A DNA stretch of 64,000 bases from Paraburkholderia sp. IMGN_8 (GCF_038050405.1 NZ_CP150901.1:1674001-1738000), one strand, 5' to 3'. Positions 30,036 to 38,781 are shown, counted from the stretch's first letter. Numbers and translations: made by a program. Notes: a model not told the origin generated them from the letters alone.

Positions 30036-30980
30036 ATGTCGTCAGATCTTCCATCCGATCCGTCGCGCCGCGGCGCGTTGAAATGTCTCGCCTTCGGTGG
30101 CGTAGGCACCGTGTTTGTCCTGGCCGGCGGTATTCTCACGCCGGTGGAATTAGCCCTCGCCGCCACAGCGAAGGATTCGTCAGTTGCCTCGGGCGTTCCC
30201 CTGTTCCTGCAGATCAGCGACACGCATATTGGTTTCAACAAGGAAGCCAATCCGGATGTCGCCGGTACGCTCAAGCAGACGATTGATTTTGTCAACGCCA
30301 TGCCGGTCAAGCCGGCGCTGACGATTCACACAGGTGACATTACGCATCTTTCCAAACCGGCAGAGTTCGACCTCGCGGCCCAATTGTTGTCGGGCCTGAA
30401 TATTACCGAGTTGCATACCGTGCCCGGCGAACATGATGTGACAGACGGGTCAGGGACGGAATACTTCAACCGCTTCGGTCAAGCCTCGGACAACAAAGGT
30501 TATTACAGCTTCGACCACAACGGCGTGCACTTCATCGGGCTGGTCAACGTAATGCATTTCAAGCCGAATGGATTGGGCGGCTTGGGCGACGACCAGCTCG
30601 CCTGGCTGGAAAACGATCTGAAGGGGCGCTCGTCCAGCACGCCGATCGTCGTCTTTGCGCACATGCCAATGTGGACGATTTACGAACCTTGGGGGTGGGG
30701 CACCGGCGATGCTGGCCAGGCGATGAGCTATTTGAAGCGCTTTGGTTCGGTCACCGTCCTGAATGGGCATATCCATCAGATCGTGTCGAAGGTGGAAGGC
30801 AATATCACTTTCCATACGGCGCGCTCGACGGCGTATCCGCAACCGACGGCCGGCAATGGGCCCGGCCCCATGCCGCTGACAGTGCCGAGCGATCAGCTTC
30901 CGAGGATGCTTGGCGTGACCAGCATCAAGATCGTGCGCCACCCGCTGAAGACGACACTTGCCGACACGACACTCGTCTGA
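30036..30980 (+). CDS. Tat-exported calcineurin-like metallophosphoesterase
   Basis: 314 residues. A twin-arginine signal (SRRGALK, Arg11-Arg12, then a hydrophobic stretch to about 43) targets it to the periplasm. Metal-binding blocks follow in order: QISDTHIGF (Asp62, His64), HTGDITHL, VPGEHD (Glu where most relatives have Asn), FAHMPMW and NGHIHQIV. It is a probable phosphodiesterase or phosphatase; substrate unknown. It is followed after 34 bases by a cupredoxin, likely one operon, and preceded by an ECF-type promoter. Confidence 0.88.
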   Translation: MSSDLPSDPSRRGALKCLAFGGVGTVFVLAGGILTPVELALAATAKDSSVASGVPLFLQISDTHIGFNKEANPDVAGTLKQTIDFVNAMPVKPALTIHTGDITHLSKPAEFDLAAQLLSGLNITELHTVPGEHDVTDGSGTEYFNRFGQASDNKGYYSFDHNGVHFIGLVNVMHFKPNGLGGLGDDQLAWLENDLKGRSSSTPIVVFAHMPMWTIYEPWGWGTGDAGQAMSYLKRFGSVTVLNGHIHQIVSKVEGNITFHTARSTAYPQPTAGNGPGPMPLTVPSDQLPRMLGVTSIKIVRHPLKTTLADTTLV

Positions 30981-31014
30981 TTCCAGACACCGCTCATCCA
31001 CAAGGATCCTAATC

Positions 31015-31362
31015 ATGCGAACCACTTTCTTTCGTCGCGCCTTCGTCGTCTCCCTCGGCGTCGGGATGCTGATGTCGGGAATCGCTTCCGAGTTCACCGT
31101 CGCGCAGGCGCAGGAGGCCAATGCGGTCGTGATAAAGAACTTCATGTTTTCGCCGATGTCGCTCACGGTCAAGGCCGGTTCGACCGTGACCTGGAAAAAT
31201 CTCGATGGCGAACCGCACGTGGTTGTCAGCGACTCCGGCCTGTTCCGCTCCGGTGCGCTCGATCAGAACGACACCTACCAGTTCAAGTTCGATAAACCAG
31301 GTGTCTACAAAATCTTCTGCGGGATACACCCGAATATGAAAGAGACCATCACTGTGCAGTAG
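31015..31362 (+). CDS. Periplasmic cupredoxin-domain protein
   Basis: 115 residues with a signal peptide cut near AQAQ. The plastocyanin/amicyanin-like fold has IKNFMFSPMSLTVKAGSTVTWKNLDGEPHVVV, then GVYKIFCGIHPNMKETITV. The expected type I copper ligands are visible: His in EPHVV, then Cys, His and Met in FCGIHPNM. It probably carries electrons or binds copper. It is co-transcribed with the phosphoesterase. Confidence 0.9.
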   Translation: MRTTFFRRAFVVSLGVGMLMSGIASEFTVAQAQEANAVVIKNFMFSPMSLTVKAGSTVTWKNLDGEPHVVVSDSGLFRSGALDQNDTYQFKFDKPGVYKIFCGIHPNMKETITVQ

Positions 31363-31777
31363 GTGAGCTCAGGTGAAAGTAGTGCCGCCAGAGGTTGAGT
31401 AACCGTCCGGAAGAAGGCGCGAGGACGCGGTGTTCACGAAATTGACTATGGGACCCTGGCGGCGCATACACCATTCCCTTGGGTGCGGAGGACGGCGGAT
31501 AGACTTTGGATGATCCGCGAAGGTCGAAGGAGGTCAGGTGGAAGATCTTGTCGAAGCTGGCCGGTACCGCCCTGGTTTGAGCGCCGCTGACAGCGTCGGC
31601 TCGTGGCGCTGCTTCCGGCCGGTTCAGCAGCCAGGTCTCGCGCAGCAAGGCGCCTTGTGATCAGAAGGCGCACCGACTCAGCGGCATACGGTGATCAGTT
31701 CTGGGGTCTCGATAATAGATAGTCTGGTCGGACAGCGGACCCGAACATGCCGGATCATCATCATGGGCTCCGCCGAC
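31363..31777. other. Intergenic, nothing recognised
   Basis: About 415 bases between convergent genes. A 99-codon minus-strand frame exists but lacks a ribosome site or recognised family, so I do not call it. Confidence 0.35.
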
Positions 31778-32098
31778 TCAGGGTGTCGGCTTCGTCTGTC
31801 CGGTCTGGCCCAGGCCCATTACTGCACTTCTTTCCGCTTGATGTTTGGCTGCAACCGTTGCTTCCGCGGCCTGAATATTGGCGGGGTAGTCAACCTCGTC
31901 GCTCTCGGACGGGTTATACCCGGCCGCCTCCAGTTCTTCGAGTTCATGCCGCACTTCCGCGCGAGTGAGCTGATGTGCGGCAGGGGCAGACGAAGTTTGC
32001 GCATACACGCTGGCTGAAGTTGCCATCAGCACCGCGCCCGCGACAACCAGCGCACGTAATGCCTGGTCAACAAACTGTTTCATTGAATCCGATTTCAT
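31778..32098 (-). CDS. DUF4148 exported protein, subfamily 2
   Basis: 106 residues: signal peptide cut at VYAQ, core LTRAEVRHELEELEAAGYNPSE, YPANIQAAEATVAAKHQAER and tail GQTKPTP. The start at 32098 follows aaggagcacc. It lies 139 bases downstream of a subfamily-1 copy, the same order and orientation as 21427/21858, so this two-gene unit is duplicated in the window. Confidence 0.82.
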   Translation of the reverse strand: MKSDSMKQFVDQALRALVVAGAVLMATSASVYAQTSSAPAAHQLTRAEVRHELEELEAAGYNPSESDEVDYPANIQAAEATVAAKHQAERSAVMGLGQTGQTKPTP

Positions 32099-32237
32099 AG
32101 TGGTGCTCCTTGCTTCTTGGGATGCTGATTCGCGCGAAGGTCGGCCTGGGCTGAACATGATGCGAGTGATGGTGACAGGACGGAAAGCATGCGTGTCGTC
32201 AACCGCCAGGCAAGATCAGCCGGGGCGAGACGCGTGT

Positions 32238-32483
32238 TCAATTCATAGTGCTGTCCGTCATGGTTGCGCGCTGTTGCGCAAAATGCTCCTGCTTCATGCG
32301 GGCGACCTGCGCCGTGAAGATCGGATTGACAGCCGGGTACGAGGTGTCGGTGACGTAGTTCAGGCCGTTCTGCTGCGCTTCGATTAATTCCTGATAGACC
32401 TCGGCGCGTGTCTTGCTCTAGGCAAATGCGCCCGATGACATAAGAACGGCCAGCGATATGGCGGCAATGGCGAGCTTCTTCAT
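32238..32483 (-). pseudogene. DUF4148 subfamily 1 gene with single in-frame stop
   Basis: An otherwise perfect 82-codon gene: MKKLAIAAISLAVLMSSGAFA, then TAG (32418-32420), then SKTRAEVYQELIEAQQNGLNY and on to a normal stop at 32238. Relatives have CAG (Gln) at the TAG, so one C-to-T change ended it exactly at the signal-peptidase junction. The rest shows no decay, so the loss is recent or the codon is sometimes read through. Confidence 0.75.
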
Positions 32484-32519
32484 TTCAGACTCCTGAGAGT
32501 AGTGTGCGGTATGCAATGA

Positions 32520-32549
32520 GTAGACGCCGCTTCATCATCGGATATTCCC
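32520..32549 (-). promoter_or_regulatory. ECF-type promoter, site 6
   Basis: Minus-strand GGGAATA (32543-32549), 17-base spacer, GTCTAC (32520-32525), about 37 bases before the DUF4148 start at 32483. Confidence 0.68.
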
Positions 32550-32998
32550 GGGGCTTCAATAAAAAGCATTGGCCTGACTGTCGACGTCAGCTTGCCGTCG
32601 GCGACAGGCATCGGATGGCTGGTCGGGGTGATGTCGGCCGTCCGCGGAGGCTTTACCGTTTCACAGGCAGGGTCACGTTCGCGAGGGCAGAGAGTGCGTC
32701 GTTGTGACCTTCAGCGCGGATGCAATGTCTCTGAGATCACTCATCCGTCTGCCGCGCTCCAGGGCGTCGCCAGTCGGGATGGGTAGAATTAGGCGAGGGC
32801 TTCGGATCGTGCACCGGACGGGGCGTGGGGAGCAGTTGACTGGCGGCGCAAGCCGGAGATAATCCACATCGGCAGGCTTGGTTAGCTTGATTAATTTGCG
32901 TCAGCCGAGGCTTTCCCCAAGGTTTCTCCGCACACCTGTATCGATCACATGACCTCCGCGTGGTACGCCAGAGTAATACGGCGCGATTTTGACCGTCG

Positions 32999-33028
32999 GG
33001 GAATAAAAACGACGTGCTGGCGGTCTGA
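32999..33028 (+). promoter_or_regulatory. ECF-type promoter, site 7 (sigma gene itself)
   Basis: Plus-strand GGGAATA (32999-33005), 17-base spacer, GTCTGA (33023-33028), 42 bases before the sigma start. Autoregulation is typical of ECF sigma factors and identifies this sigma as the likely reader of all seven sites. Confidence 0.65.
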
Positions 33029-33070
33029 TAACTGTCGGTCACGGATTGCGGTTACTGCAGGAATTTCACA

Positions 33071-33610
33071 ATGGCCGATCCAGTCAGCGCGCAGCGCTTT
33101 GAGAAGCTCGTGTTACCTCATATGAATTCGGCCTTCAATGTTGCGCGATGGCTGACGCATAACGACCAGGATGCCCAGGACGTGGTGCAGGAGGCGTATC
33201 TGCGCGCGTTCCGGTTTTTTGGCGGATTCCGCGGCGACGATGCCCGCGCCTGGTTGCTAAGCATCGTGCGCAATACCTTCTACACCTGGTATCAGCAGAA
33301 CCGGGGCCACGCACCGGATACGTTGGAGTTTGAGGAAGACATGCATAGCCTTGAGACGAGTATCGCTGATCACGACGACAGTCCTGAAGCGATGCTCATA
33401 CGCAGTCAGAGCCAGAAGCGGGTGCACAAGGCGTTGCAGAGTCTGCGTCTGGAATACCGGGAGGTGATCGTGCTGCGGGAGCTGGAAGAATTGTCGTACA
33501 AGGAAATCGCCACCATTGTGGGCATCCCGATGGGGACGGTGATGTCGCGCCTCGGACGCGGCCGCCAGCAACTTGCGGCGCTGCTCGCCCCGACGGATCA
33601 GGAGGTGTGA
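33071..33610 (+). CDS. ECF RNA polymerase sigma factor (RpoE-like)
   Basis: 179 residues. Region 2 has AFNVARWLTHNDQDAQDVVQEAYLRAFRFF and GDDARAWLLSIVRNTFYTWYQQ. Region 4 has LRLEYREVIVLRELEELSYKEIATIVGIPMGTVMSRLGRGRQQL. It directs RNA polymerase to a dedicated promoter set; the shared GGGAATA-N17-GTCTAC sites are the best candidates. It overlaps the downstream anti-sigma gene by four bases, coupling their translation. Confidence 0.93.
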   Translation: MADPVSAQRFEKLVLPHMNSAFNVARWLTHNDQDAQDVVQEAYLRAFRFFGGFRGDDARAWLLSIVRNTFYTWYQQNRGHAPDTLEFEEDMHSLETSIADHDDSPEAMLIRSQSQKRVHKALQSLRLEYREVIVLRELEELSYKEIATIVGIPMGTVMSRLGRGRQQLAALLAPTDQEV

Positions 33611-34395
33611 TGGATCACGAACAGGCCTTCGAACTGCTGCCAGGCTATCTCGACCAGGAATTGAGCCTGTCCGAGGCGCTCGAATTCGAGCGCCATCTGG
33701 CAGGCTGCGAGCAGTGTCAGCAGGTCTACTCGCAGCACCGCCAGGTGAGTGCGCAGCTCAGGCAGGCGGATTTGCGCGTCGAGGCGCCCGTGGAACTGGT
33801 GAAACGCATCAAGGCGGCGTTGCCGGGGCGGCCATCGCTCTGGCAACGGCTGGTTGATCTGTTCGGTTGGCGCCGCGGCGAAGGGTCATTGGGCTGGGCA
33901 CCGGTTGGCGCGATGGTGATGAGTGTGGTCGCGTTGACGTGGAGCGCGGGGTTGTACCTCTCGGTGCCGTCGAGCGAGACGCGCCTGAGTCAGGAACTCG
34001 TGGACAACCATGTCCGCTCGCTGCAGTTCAATCACCTCTCGGATGTGATTTCAACCGACCGGCACACGGTCAAACCGTGGTTTGACGGCAAGCTGGACTT
34101 TGCGCCGCCGGTTGTCGATCTGGCGCAGCAGGGATATCCCCTGGTCGGCGGCCGGCTGGATTACCTGAACGGGCGGCCGGTCGCCGTGATGGTCTATCGG
34201 TACAAGCTGCACCCGATCAATCTTTATGTGTGGCCGGGCGATGACGCGGGCGCCACGCCTCATATCTACCAGCGGCAGGGCTATCACCTCGCGCACTGGA
34301 GTGCTGCAGGAATGAATTACTGGGCAATTACCGATGCCGGGGACATGGAACTGAACAGCTTCATCTCGGACCTGCGAGCGCATCCCGCTTCCTAG
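33607..34395 (+). CDS. Membrane anti-sigma factor with zinc-finger (ZAS) domain
   Basis: 262 residues. An N-terminal cytosolic anti-sigma domain has the HxxxCxxC zinc motif (His30, Cys34, Cys37 in ERHLAGCEQC). One membrane helix spans about 95-119 (GAMVMSVVALTWSAGLYL). The periplasmic domain is about 140 residues, with GRLDYLNGRPVAVMVYRYKLHPINLYVWP, as in RsrA/ChrR-like anti-sigma factors of proteobacteria. It holds the sigma at the membrane until an envelope signal releases it; the signal is unknown. Confidence 0.88.
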   Translation: MMDHEQAFELLPGYLDQELSLSEALEFERHLAGCEQCQQVYSQHRQVSAQLRQADLRVEAPVELVKRIKAALPGRPSLWQRLVDLFGWRRGEGSLGWAPVGAMVMSVVALTWSAGLYLSVPSSETRLSQELVDNHVRSLQFNHLSDVISTDRHTVKPWFDGKLDFAPPVVDLAQQGYPLVGGRLDYLNGRPVAVMVYRYKLHPINLYVWPGDDAGATPHIYQRQGYHLAHWSAAGMNYWAITDAGDMELNSFISDLRAHPAS

Positions 34396-34471
34396 CTGGC
34401 GCCAGCTCGCTGTCGACACTACCCCTTTTTCGCGGCGGGCGCTGAGTGCCGCGCAATATCGCGAAGTGTTG

Positions 34472-36169
34472 TCAGGCCTGAGGCATCTGGGACGCCTTGG
34501 ACAGCACACGGACGGGAACCGGGCCATTGCGGCCTTTCAGGTGTGCATCAAGCTGCGGCAGGTCTGCCGCCGAAACGCCGGCATGCTGGAATACCTGTTC
34601 GGACACAATAGCATCGCAAGCGATTTCTTTTGTCAGTTCCTCAAGTCTTGAGGCCACGTTCAGTGGGTCACCAATTGCCGTGAATGTCACATGCTCGCGA
34701 AAGCCAATTTCACCCATTACAGCCCGGCCGCAATGCAATCCAATGCCAAACCGGATGGGCGTTTGCAACTGCTGTTCGAGCGCAGCGTTGAGTTGGTCAA
34801 TGTTGGCTGCCACCAACGGCACCGCGCAGAGCGCCTGGCGACAAGCAATGGCTGGCTCGCTGCGTAAGCCAAAAATCGCGAGCACAGCGTCGCCCATGAA
34901 CTGGTTTGGCATACCACCCGCCTGGACCACCGCGGCACAGACAGCGCTCAGGAAGCGACTGACTACGAATATGCTGTCGAACGGTAGTTGCGCCGCCGCA
35001 AGCTGTGTGGAACCCCGCATGTCCACGAACATGAACGCCGCGAATCGCTCTTGCGGCATGACGTCCCGCTGACGCCGTTGCAGGAAGGCCGTGGATGCGG
35101 CCGGCGGCACCAGTGGCCACACGGAGAGATCATGGGTCGGCCGCAACTGGCACGCAAGACGCACTGTCTGCGAGTCAGCGCCCAGTCGCGCCAGGACACG
35201 CCGCTCCGCCTCGGCTGGAGTTGGCAGCGGCACATCGCTGAGCACGCGCACCCTACACAATGTGCATCGGGCACGCCCACCGCACGTGCTGGCATGCGGA
35301 ACTCCGGCCATCCGGCTAGCTTCCAGCACCGAAAATCCGAGCGGCACGAGTACCTTGCGCCCGTCTGGATATAAGATGCAGAGCTGTCCGTGCCGGCGCT
35401 CCCGGACCGTGCGCAGCAGCCGCGCTCCAAGTACCAACAGCAGCGCGCCACCATCGAAGAGCAAAAAGTCGTTGCGCAGATTAGCGAGCCAGAGATTTTG
35501 CGATCCCGTCCCGACGACCGTCGGCCGAGTCGCCGCGGCGCGCCAGACGGGATCCTGCGCAAGCGCGATCACTTCCCGTCCGCCTTGGAGGAAGCCTAGC
35601 AGAGCGAGCACCGGGAGCAGCACGGCGACGCTCAGCAGCACGCTCCGCCACGCCCCAAACCACGGCTTCAGCCGCAACCAGAACCAGACGCCACAACACC
35701 CATGCGACCAGGCGACCACCAACAGCATCAGCTGCGCCCGGCCGAAGAATGGCGAAGCGATCCAGAACGAGTACAACAACTGCGCGTAACCCTTGTTCAG
35801 GCCGAACGCGGCAAATGCGACCCGCGTATTGGCGAGATGGTTCGCTAGCAGCGGCGGAATGCACAATCCGAGGACGAGTTGCGCTGCCTCACCCCGATTC
35901 CAATGCACCGAGCGCCGCTCATACAGAGCCCACAGACCCAGGAAGAAATGCGTCACGAGCGCGCTGTACAGCACGCCTGTTCCAAGCCATCCTTGCCAGA
36001 TAAACTTCTGTACAAGCAGACCACGCTCCAGCCACGCGAGCGAGATATTCCCCAGCGAGTGATTCAGGAGGTGTGCCCCTACATAGGTGAACAGCACCAG
36101 TCCGGTGGTCAGCCGAACCGATCGCACTCCCGCTGGCCGCCATCTTTGAAAACTGGGAAAGCTCAGCAT
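34472..36169 (-). CDS. Membrane class III adenylate cyclase with SdhC-like heme domain and [2Fe-2S] ferredoxin (CyaC-like)
   Basis: 565 residues in three parts. Residues 1-255 form about six membrane helices with His33, His36, His74, His111 and His156 as possible heme ligands, reminiscent of SdhC/FrdC. Residues 260-350 are a plant-type ferredoxin with Cys296, Cys302, Cys305 and Cys340. Residues 372-560 are a class III cyclase with metal aspartates Asp383 (FMFVDMRGSTQL) and Asp427 (NQFMGDAVLAIFG), then GDPLNVASRLEELT. Sinorhizobium CyaC has this general layout and senses redox via heme. It should make cAMP in the cytosol in response to the quinone or respiratory state; that role is inferred. 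Confidence 0.88.
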   Translation of the reverse strand: MLSFPSFQRWRPAGVRSVRLTTGLVLFTYVGAHLLNHSLGNISLAWLERGLLVQKFIWQGWLGTGVLYSALVTHFFLGLWALYERRSVHWNRGEAAQLVLGLCIPPLLANHLANTRVAFAAFGLNKGYAQLLYSFWIASPFFGRAQLMLLVVAWSHGCCGVWFWLRLKPWFGAWRSVLLSVAVLLPVLALLGFLQGGREVIALAQDPVWRAAATRPTVVGTGSQNLWLANLRNDFLLFDGGALLLVLGARLLRTVRERRHGQLCILYPDGRKVLVPLGFSVLEASRMAGVPHASTCGGRARCTLCRVRVLSDVPLPTPAEAERRVLARLGADSQTVRLACQLRPTHDLSVWPLVPPAASTAFLQRRQRDVMPQERFAAFMFVDMRGSTQLAAAQLPFDSIFVVSRFLSAVCAAVVQAGGMPNQFMGDAVLAIFGLRSEPAIACRQALCAVPLVAANIDQLNAALEQQLQTPIRFGIGLHCGRAVMGEIGFREHVTFTAIGDPLNVASRLEELTKEIACDAIVSEQVFQHAGVSAADLPQLDAHLKGRNGPVPVRVLSKASQMPQA

Positions 36170-36244
36170 GCTCTGCTCTCCACCCTCTCGATCAGAGGCA
36201 TTTCGTTGGGATATCGACCGGCGGCCTCGGTTCGACGTGGTTGC

Positions 36245-36485
36245 AATGCGTGTTTAGTCATGCATCCACCGACTTGCCGCCAAGGTCGTGGAGCCTTTTG
36301 AGAAACTGTCAGCTTGCACCCGGCTTGCTTGCGACGCCAAGCCTGGTGACCACGTGGATTGACACATTACAGTGGAGCTGGATCTTTCGAAGCGTGCCTT
36401 TAGGGATCTTACTATTGTCGATCCAGCGACTGACGAAACTGAGTGCACGCGACTCACGCATCAACGATGAGTTGAACAGGCGTTG
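36245..36485 (-). pseudogene. 3' remnant of a patatin-like phospholipase gene
   Basis: Minus-strand sequence reads LFNSSLMRESRALSFVSRW, matching FNSSLMREMRAIAFVTEL of the intact patatin at 24635, and continues to its C-terminus. Two in-frame TGA codons replace Trp (GAS*QFL, DA*LNT), and a further TGA precedes the matching block. The IS6 element lies directly upstream, and the 5' part was not found beyond it. Confidence 0.7.
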
Positions 36486-36511
36486 TCAACTTGCCGCGAG
36501 TGAGACGAAAC

Positions 36512-37306
36512 GCCGGCAGGTGTGACTTTCGTTCAGAAGCCAGTCGACGGATTTTGGGCTTGTTCCGTGAATTCGCGCCAGGCAACGAACCTTGCAGCAA
36601 GCTGTTTGCGATACAGTGAGGCGCGCAGCAGATGCCGCTTGAGCGCGAAGTGTTGTCGTATCGGTCCGAAGCAGGAGAGAAATTGTTGTGTGCGTTTCGG
36701 GTCGCGAAAGCCGCGCATGCGGCGCTCGCGTTCCCGGGTCGGTTGGTGGCTGTTCTCCGCCCGGTTGTTCAGCCGGGCGGCCGCTTTGACGAACACGTGC
36801 TTCACGCTGACCAGCTCCGGAATGTCAGCCTTTGCTGCCGGATAGCTGCGCAGCTGGTCGGTGACGATCTTGCGCGGTACCAGGTTTGAGCGCAGCACAC
36901 GCTTGAAGAAGCGTTTGGCGGCTGCCTCGTCGCGCCGCTTTTGCAGCAGGATATCGAGTTCGGTGCCGTGCTCGTCAACAGCACGCCAGAGCAGGTACGG
37001 TTCCCCACGCAAAGTCACAAACATCTCATCGAGATGCCACGTGCTACCCGGTTTGCGCCGCGCTGCCTTCACACGGCGAGCCAAGCCCGCACCGAATTTG
37101 TCGCACCAGCACCGGATCGTCTCATACGTCACGATCACGCCGCGCTCGACGAGCAACTCTTCGATGTCGCGCAGGCTCAACTGAAAGCGAAAATACCAGC
37201 GCACTGCGCAACTGATGACGCTGGCTGGGAAACGGTGACCGTGATAGAGCGATTTCGTTTTCTTCATCGCGCCATCTTACGCCACTGATAAATCAACCTG
37301 ACAGCG
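36512..37306 (-). mobile_element. IS6-family insertion sequence (ends approximate)
   Basis: An IS26-size element around an intact transposase. Imperfect inverted ends are suggested by GCCGGCAGGTGTGACTTT on the left and GCTGTCAGGTTGATTT read inward from the right near 37306. No clear 8-bp target duplication was recognised. The left end abuts the patatin remnant. Confidence 0.7.
36533..37267 (-). CDS. IS6-family transposase
   Basis: 244 residues. It opens MKKTKSLYHGHRFPASVISCAVRWYFRFQLSLRDIEELL and continues with ETIRCWCDKFG. The DDE core has WHLDEMFVTLRG, KIVTDQLRSYPAA and NNRAENSHQPTRERERRM, all standard for IS26/IS6 transposases. Full length and uninterrupted. Confidence 0.94.
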   Translation of the reverse strand: MKKTKSLYHGHRFPASVISCAVRWYFRFQLSLRDIEELLVERGVIVTYETIRCWCDKFGAGLARRVKAARRKPGSTWHLDEMFVTLRGEPYLLWRAVDEHGTELDILLQKRRDEAAAKRFFKRVLRSNLVPRKIVTDQLRSYPAAKADIPELVSVKHVFVKAAARLNNRAENSHQPTRERERRMRGFRDPKRTQQFLSCFGPIRQHFALKRHLLRASLYRKQLAARFVAWREFTEQAQNPSTGF

Positions 37307-37715
37307 CCCTTCGATGCCAAGGACATAGCCCGCTTGCCCGACCAAGATGACGGGGTGCCCGTACGCGGAGGAGCACCTTGAAACCCTGAGTGACCTCGTT
37401 CGCGGCGAGGATGTGCAAGTGCGGCATTGACAGTCGCGGCGGCCCGCTTGACAGCGGAAGTCGTCACAAGGGCCGGCGCCCGCCCGGAATGCGTAGGCAG
37501 ACCTATTGTCCGTGAGTGATCGTACCGTGCGACTGCTCGACGTTTGATACCGGCCGTTGAACCTCTGGCGACTCGACCGGCTGCTCCGGGTCGAAATGCG
37601 TCCGCCGAGCGGCGCACGGTTAGTGTGCCCAATTTTTGCAATTCAACAGAGAACCCCGGCATCAACCAGCAAATACGGACACCCCAAACTTTTTGGGGTG
37701 TCTGCGCGAGTGGTA
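37307..37715. other. Intergenic, with a hairpin downstream of glutaminase
   Basis: No gene recognised. A strong stem-loop (GACACCCCAA...TTGGGGTGTC, about 37678-37702) lies 14 bases beyond the glutaminase stop. It could end that transcript, although it lacks a long U-tract. Confidence 0.45.
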
Positions 37716-38630
37716 TCAAAAAATCGACTGCGCGGTAAGCGTGGTCAACCATTCCAATGCCAGCACGCCGGCCAGCGAATTGCCATTGCTATCGAGCCCC
37801 GGTGACCACACGCACACGGCCATCTCGCCCGGCAGCACGGCGACGATCCCACCGCCCACGCCGCTTTTCGCCGGCAAGCCGACCCGATAGACGAAATCGC
37901 CCGCCGCATCGTAGGTGCCGCAAGTCAGCATCAGCGCCGATAGTCGCTTGGCGGAACTGGTGTCGAGAATCCGTTCGCCGGTGGAGGGCACAATCCCGTG
38001 GTTGCTCAAAAACAGCGCCGCCTTCGCCAGTTCGACACAGCTCATCGAAATCGCGCACTGCCGGCAATAAGCGTCGACCACCACTTGCGGCGGCATTTCC
38101 ATGTTGCCGAAGCTCGCCATGAAGTGCGCCATCGCCCGGTTGCGGTGAGCGTGCTGCAATTCGGACTGGGCGACACGCGAATCGTAGTCAATGCTGGTTT
38201 CGCCGGTCAGACGCCGCATGAATTCGACCAGCGCCGTCTCGGCTTGCACGAAACGGCGGCACAGCACATCGGTGACGACAAGCGCGCCGGCATTAATGAA
38301 CGGATTGCGCGGCTTGCCCTGTTCGGCTTCGAGCTGGACCAGCGAATTGAAGGCGGTACCGGATGGCTCACGCCCGACGCGCTGCCACAATGCGTCGCCG
38401 AGCAGCCGGAACGCCATCGTGCAGGCGAACAGCTTGGAGATGCTCTGAATGGAAAAACGCGTGTCGGCGGCGCCGGTGCGAAACACTTCGCCCGAGTTCG
38501 TGACGATCGCCATGCCGAAGCTGTCGGCGGGGATTTTCGCCAGTTCCGGAATGTAATCGGCGACCTTGCCGGTGCCCAGATAAGGCTGGAGATCGCGATG
38601 AATCTGTTCGAGGATGGATGAGTAGTTCAT
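37716..38630 (-). CDS. glsA: Glutaminase A
   Basis: 304 residues, normal length for the serine-dependent beta-lactamase-fold glutaminases. It has FSIQSISKLF (nucleophile Ser63 in SxxK, Lys66), EPSGTAFNSLVQLE, KPRNPFINAGALVV, SFGNMEMPP, YCRQCAISMSCVELAKAA and GVGGGIVAVLPGEM. It hydrolyses L-glutamine to glutamate and ammonia in the cytosol. It is monocistronic and divergent from the AraC gene at 38782. Confidence 0.95.
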   Translation of the reverse strand: MNYSSILEQIHRDLQPYLGTGKVADYIPELAKIPADSFGMAIVTNSGEVFRTGAADTRFSIQSISKLFACTMAFRLLGDALWQRVGREPSGTAFNSLVQLEAEQGKPRNPFINAGALVVTDVLCRRFVQAETALVEFMRRLTGETSIDYDSRVAQSELQHAHRNRAMAHFMASFGNMEMPPQVVVDAYCRQCAISMSCVELAKAALFLSNHGIVPSTGERILDTSSAKRLSALMLTCGTYDAAGDFVYRVGLPAKSGVGGGIVAVLPGEMAVCVWSPGLDSNGNSLAGVLALEWLTTLTAQSIF

Positions 38631-38781
38631 TGGGCTCGGCGCGTTGAAGCCGCGATTTTACTGGCAACCTGAAGCGAATTGTTTGTCCGGCGCGGCGCTG
38701 CCGGGCTCGAACACTGCTTCGCGACGACTATGCTAATCTTGCTGCCTTTCCAACTGCAACCGGGCAAAACGGACATCCATC

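Larger units (their letters stand above)
32484..33070. other. Intergenic region with two ECF-type promoters, no gene called
   Basis: Contains promoter sites 6 and 7, facing opposite ways. Between them some 450 bases hold no ORF with recognised features. Confidence 0.4.

Noticed and set aside
31349..31648. 99-codon minus-strand frame
   Set aside because: No ribosome site, signal peptide or recognisable family.
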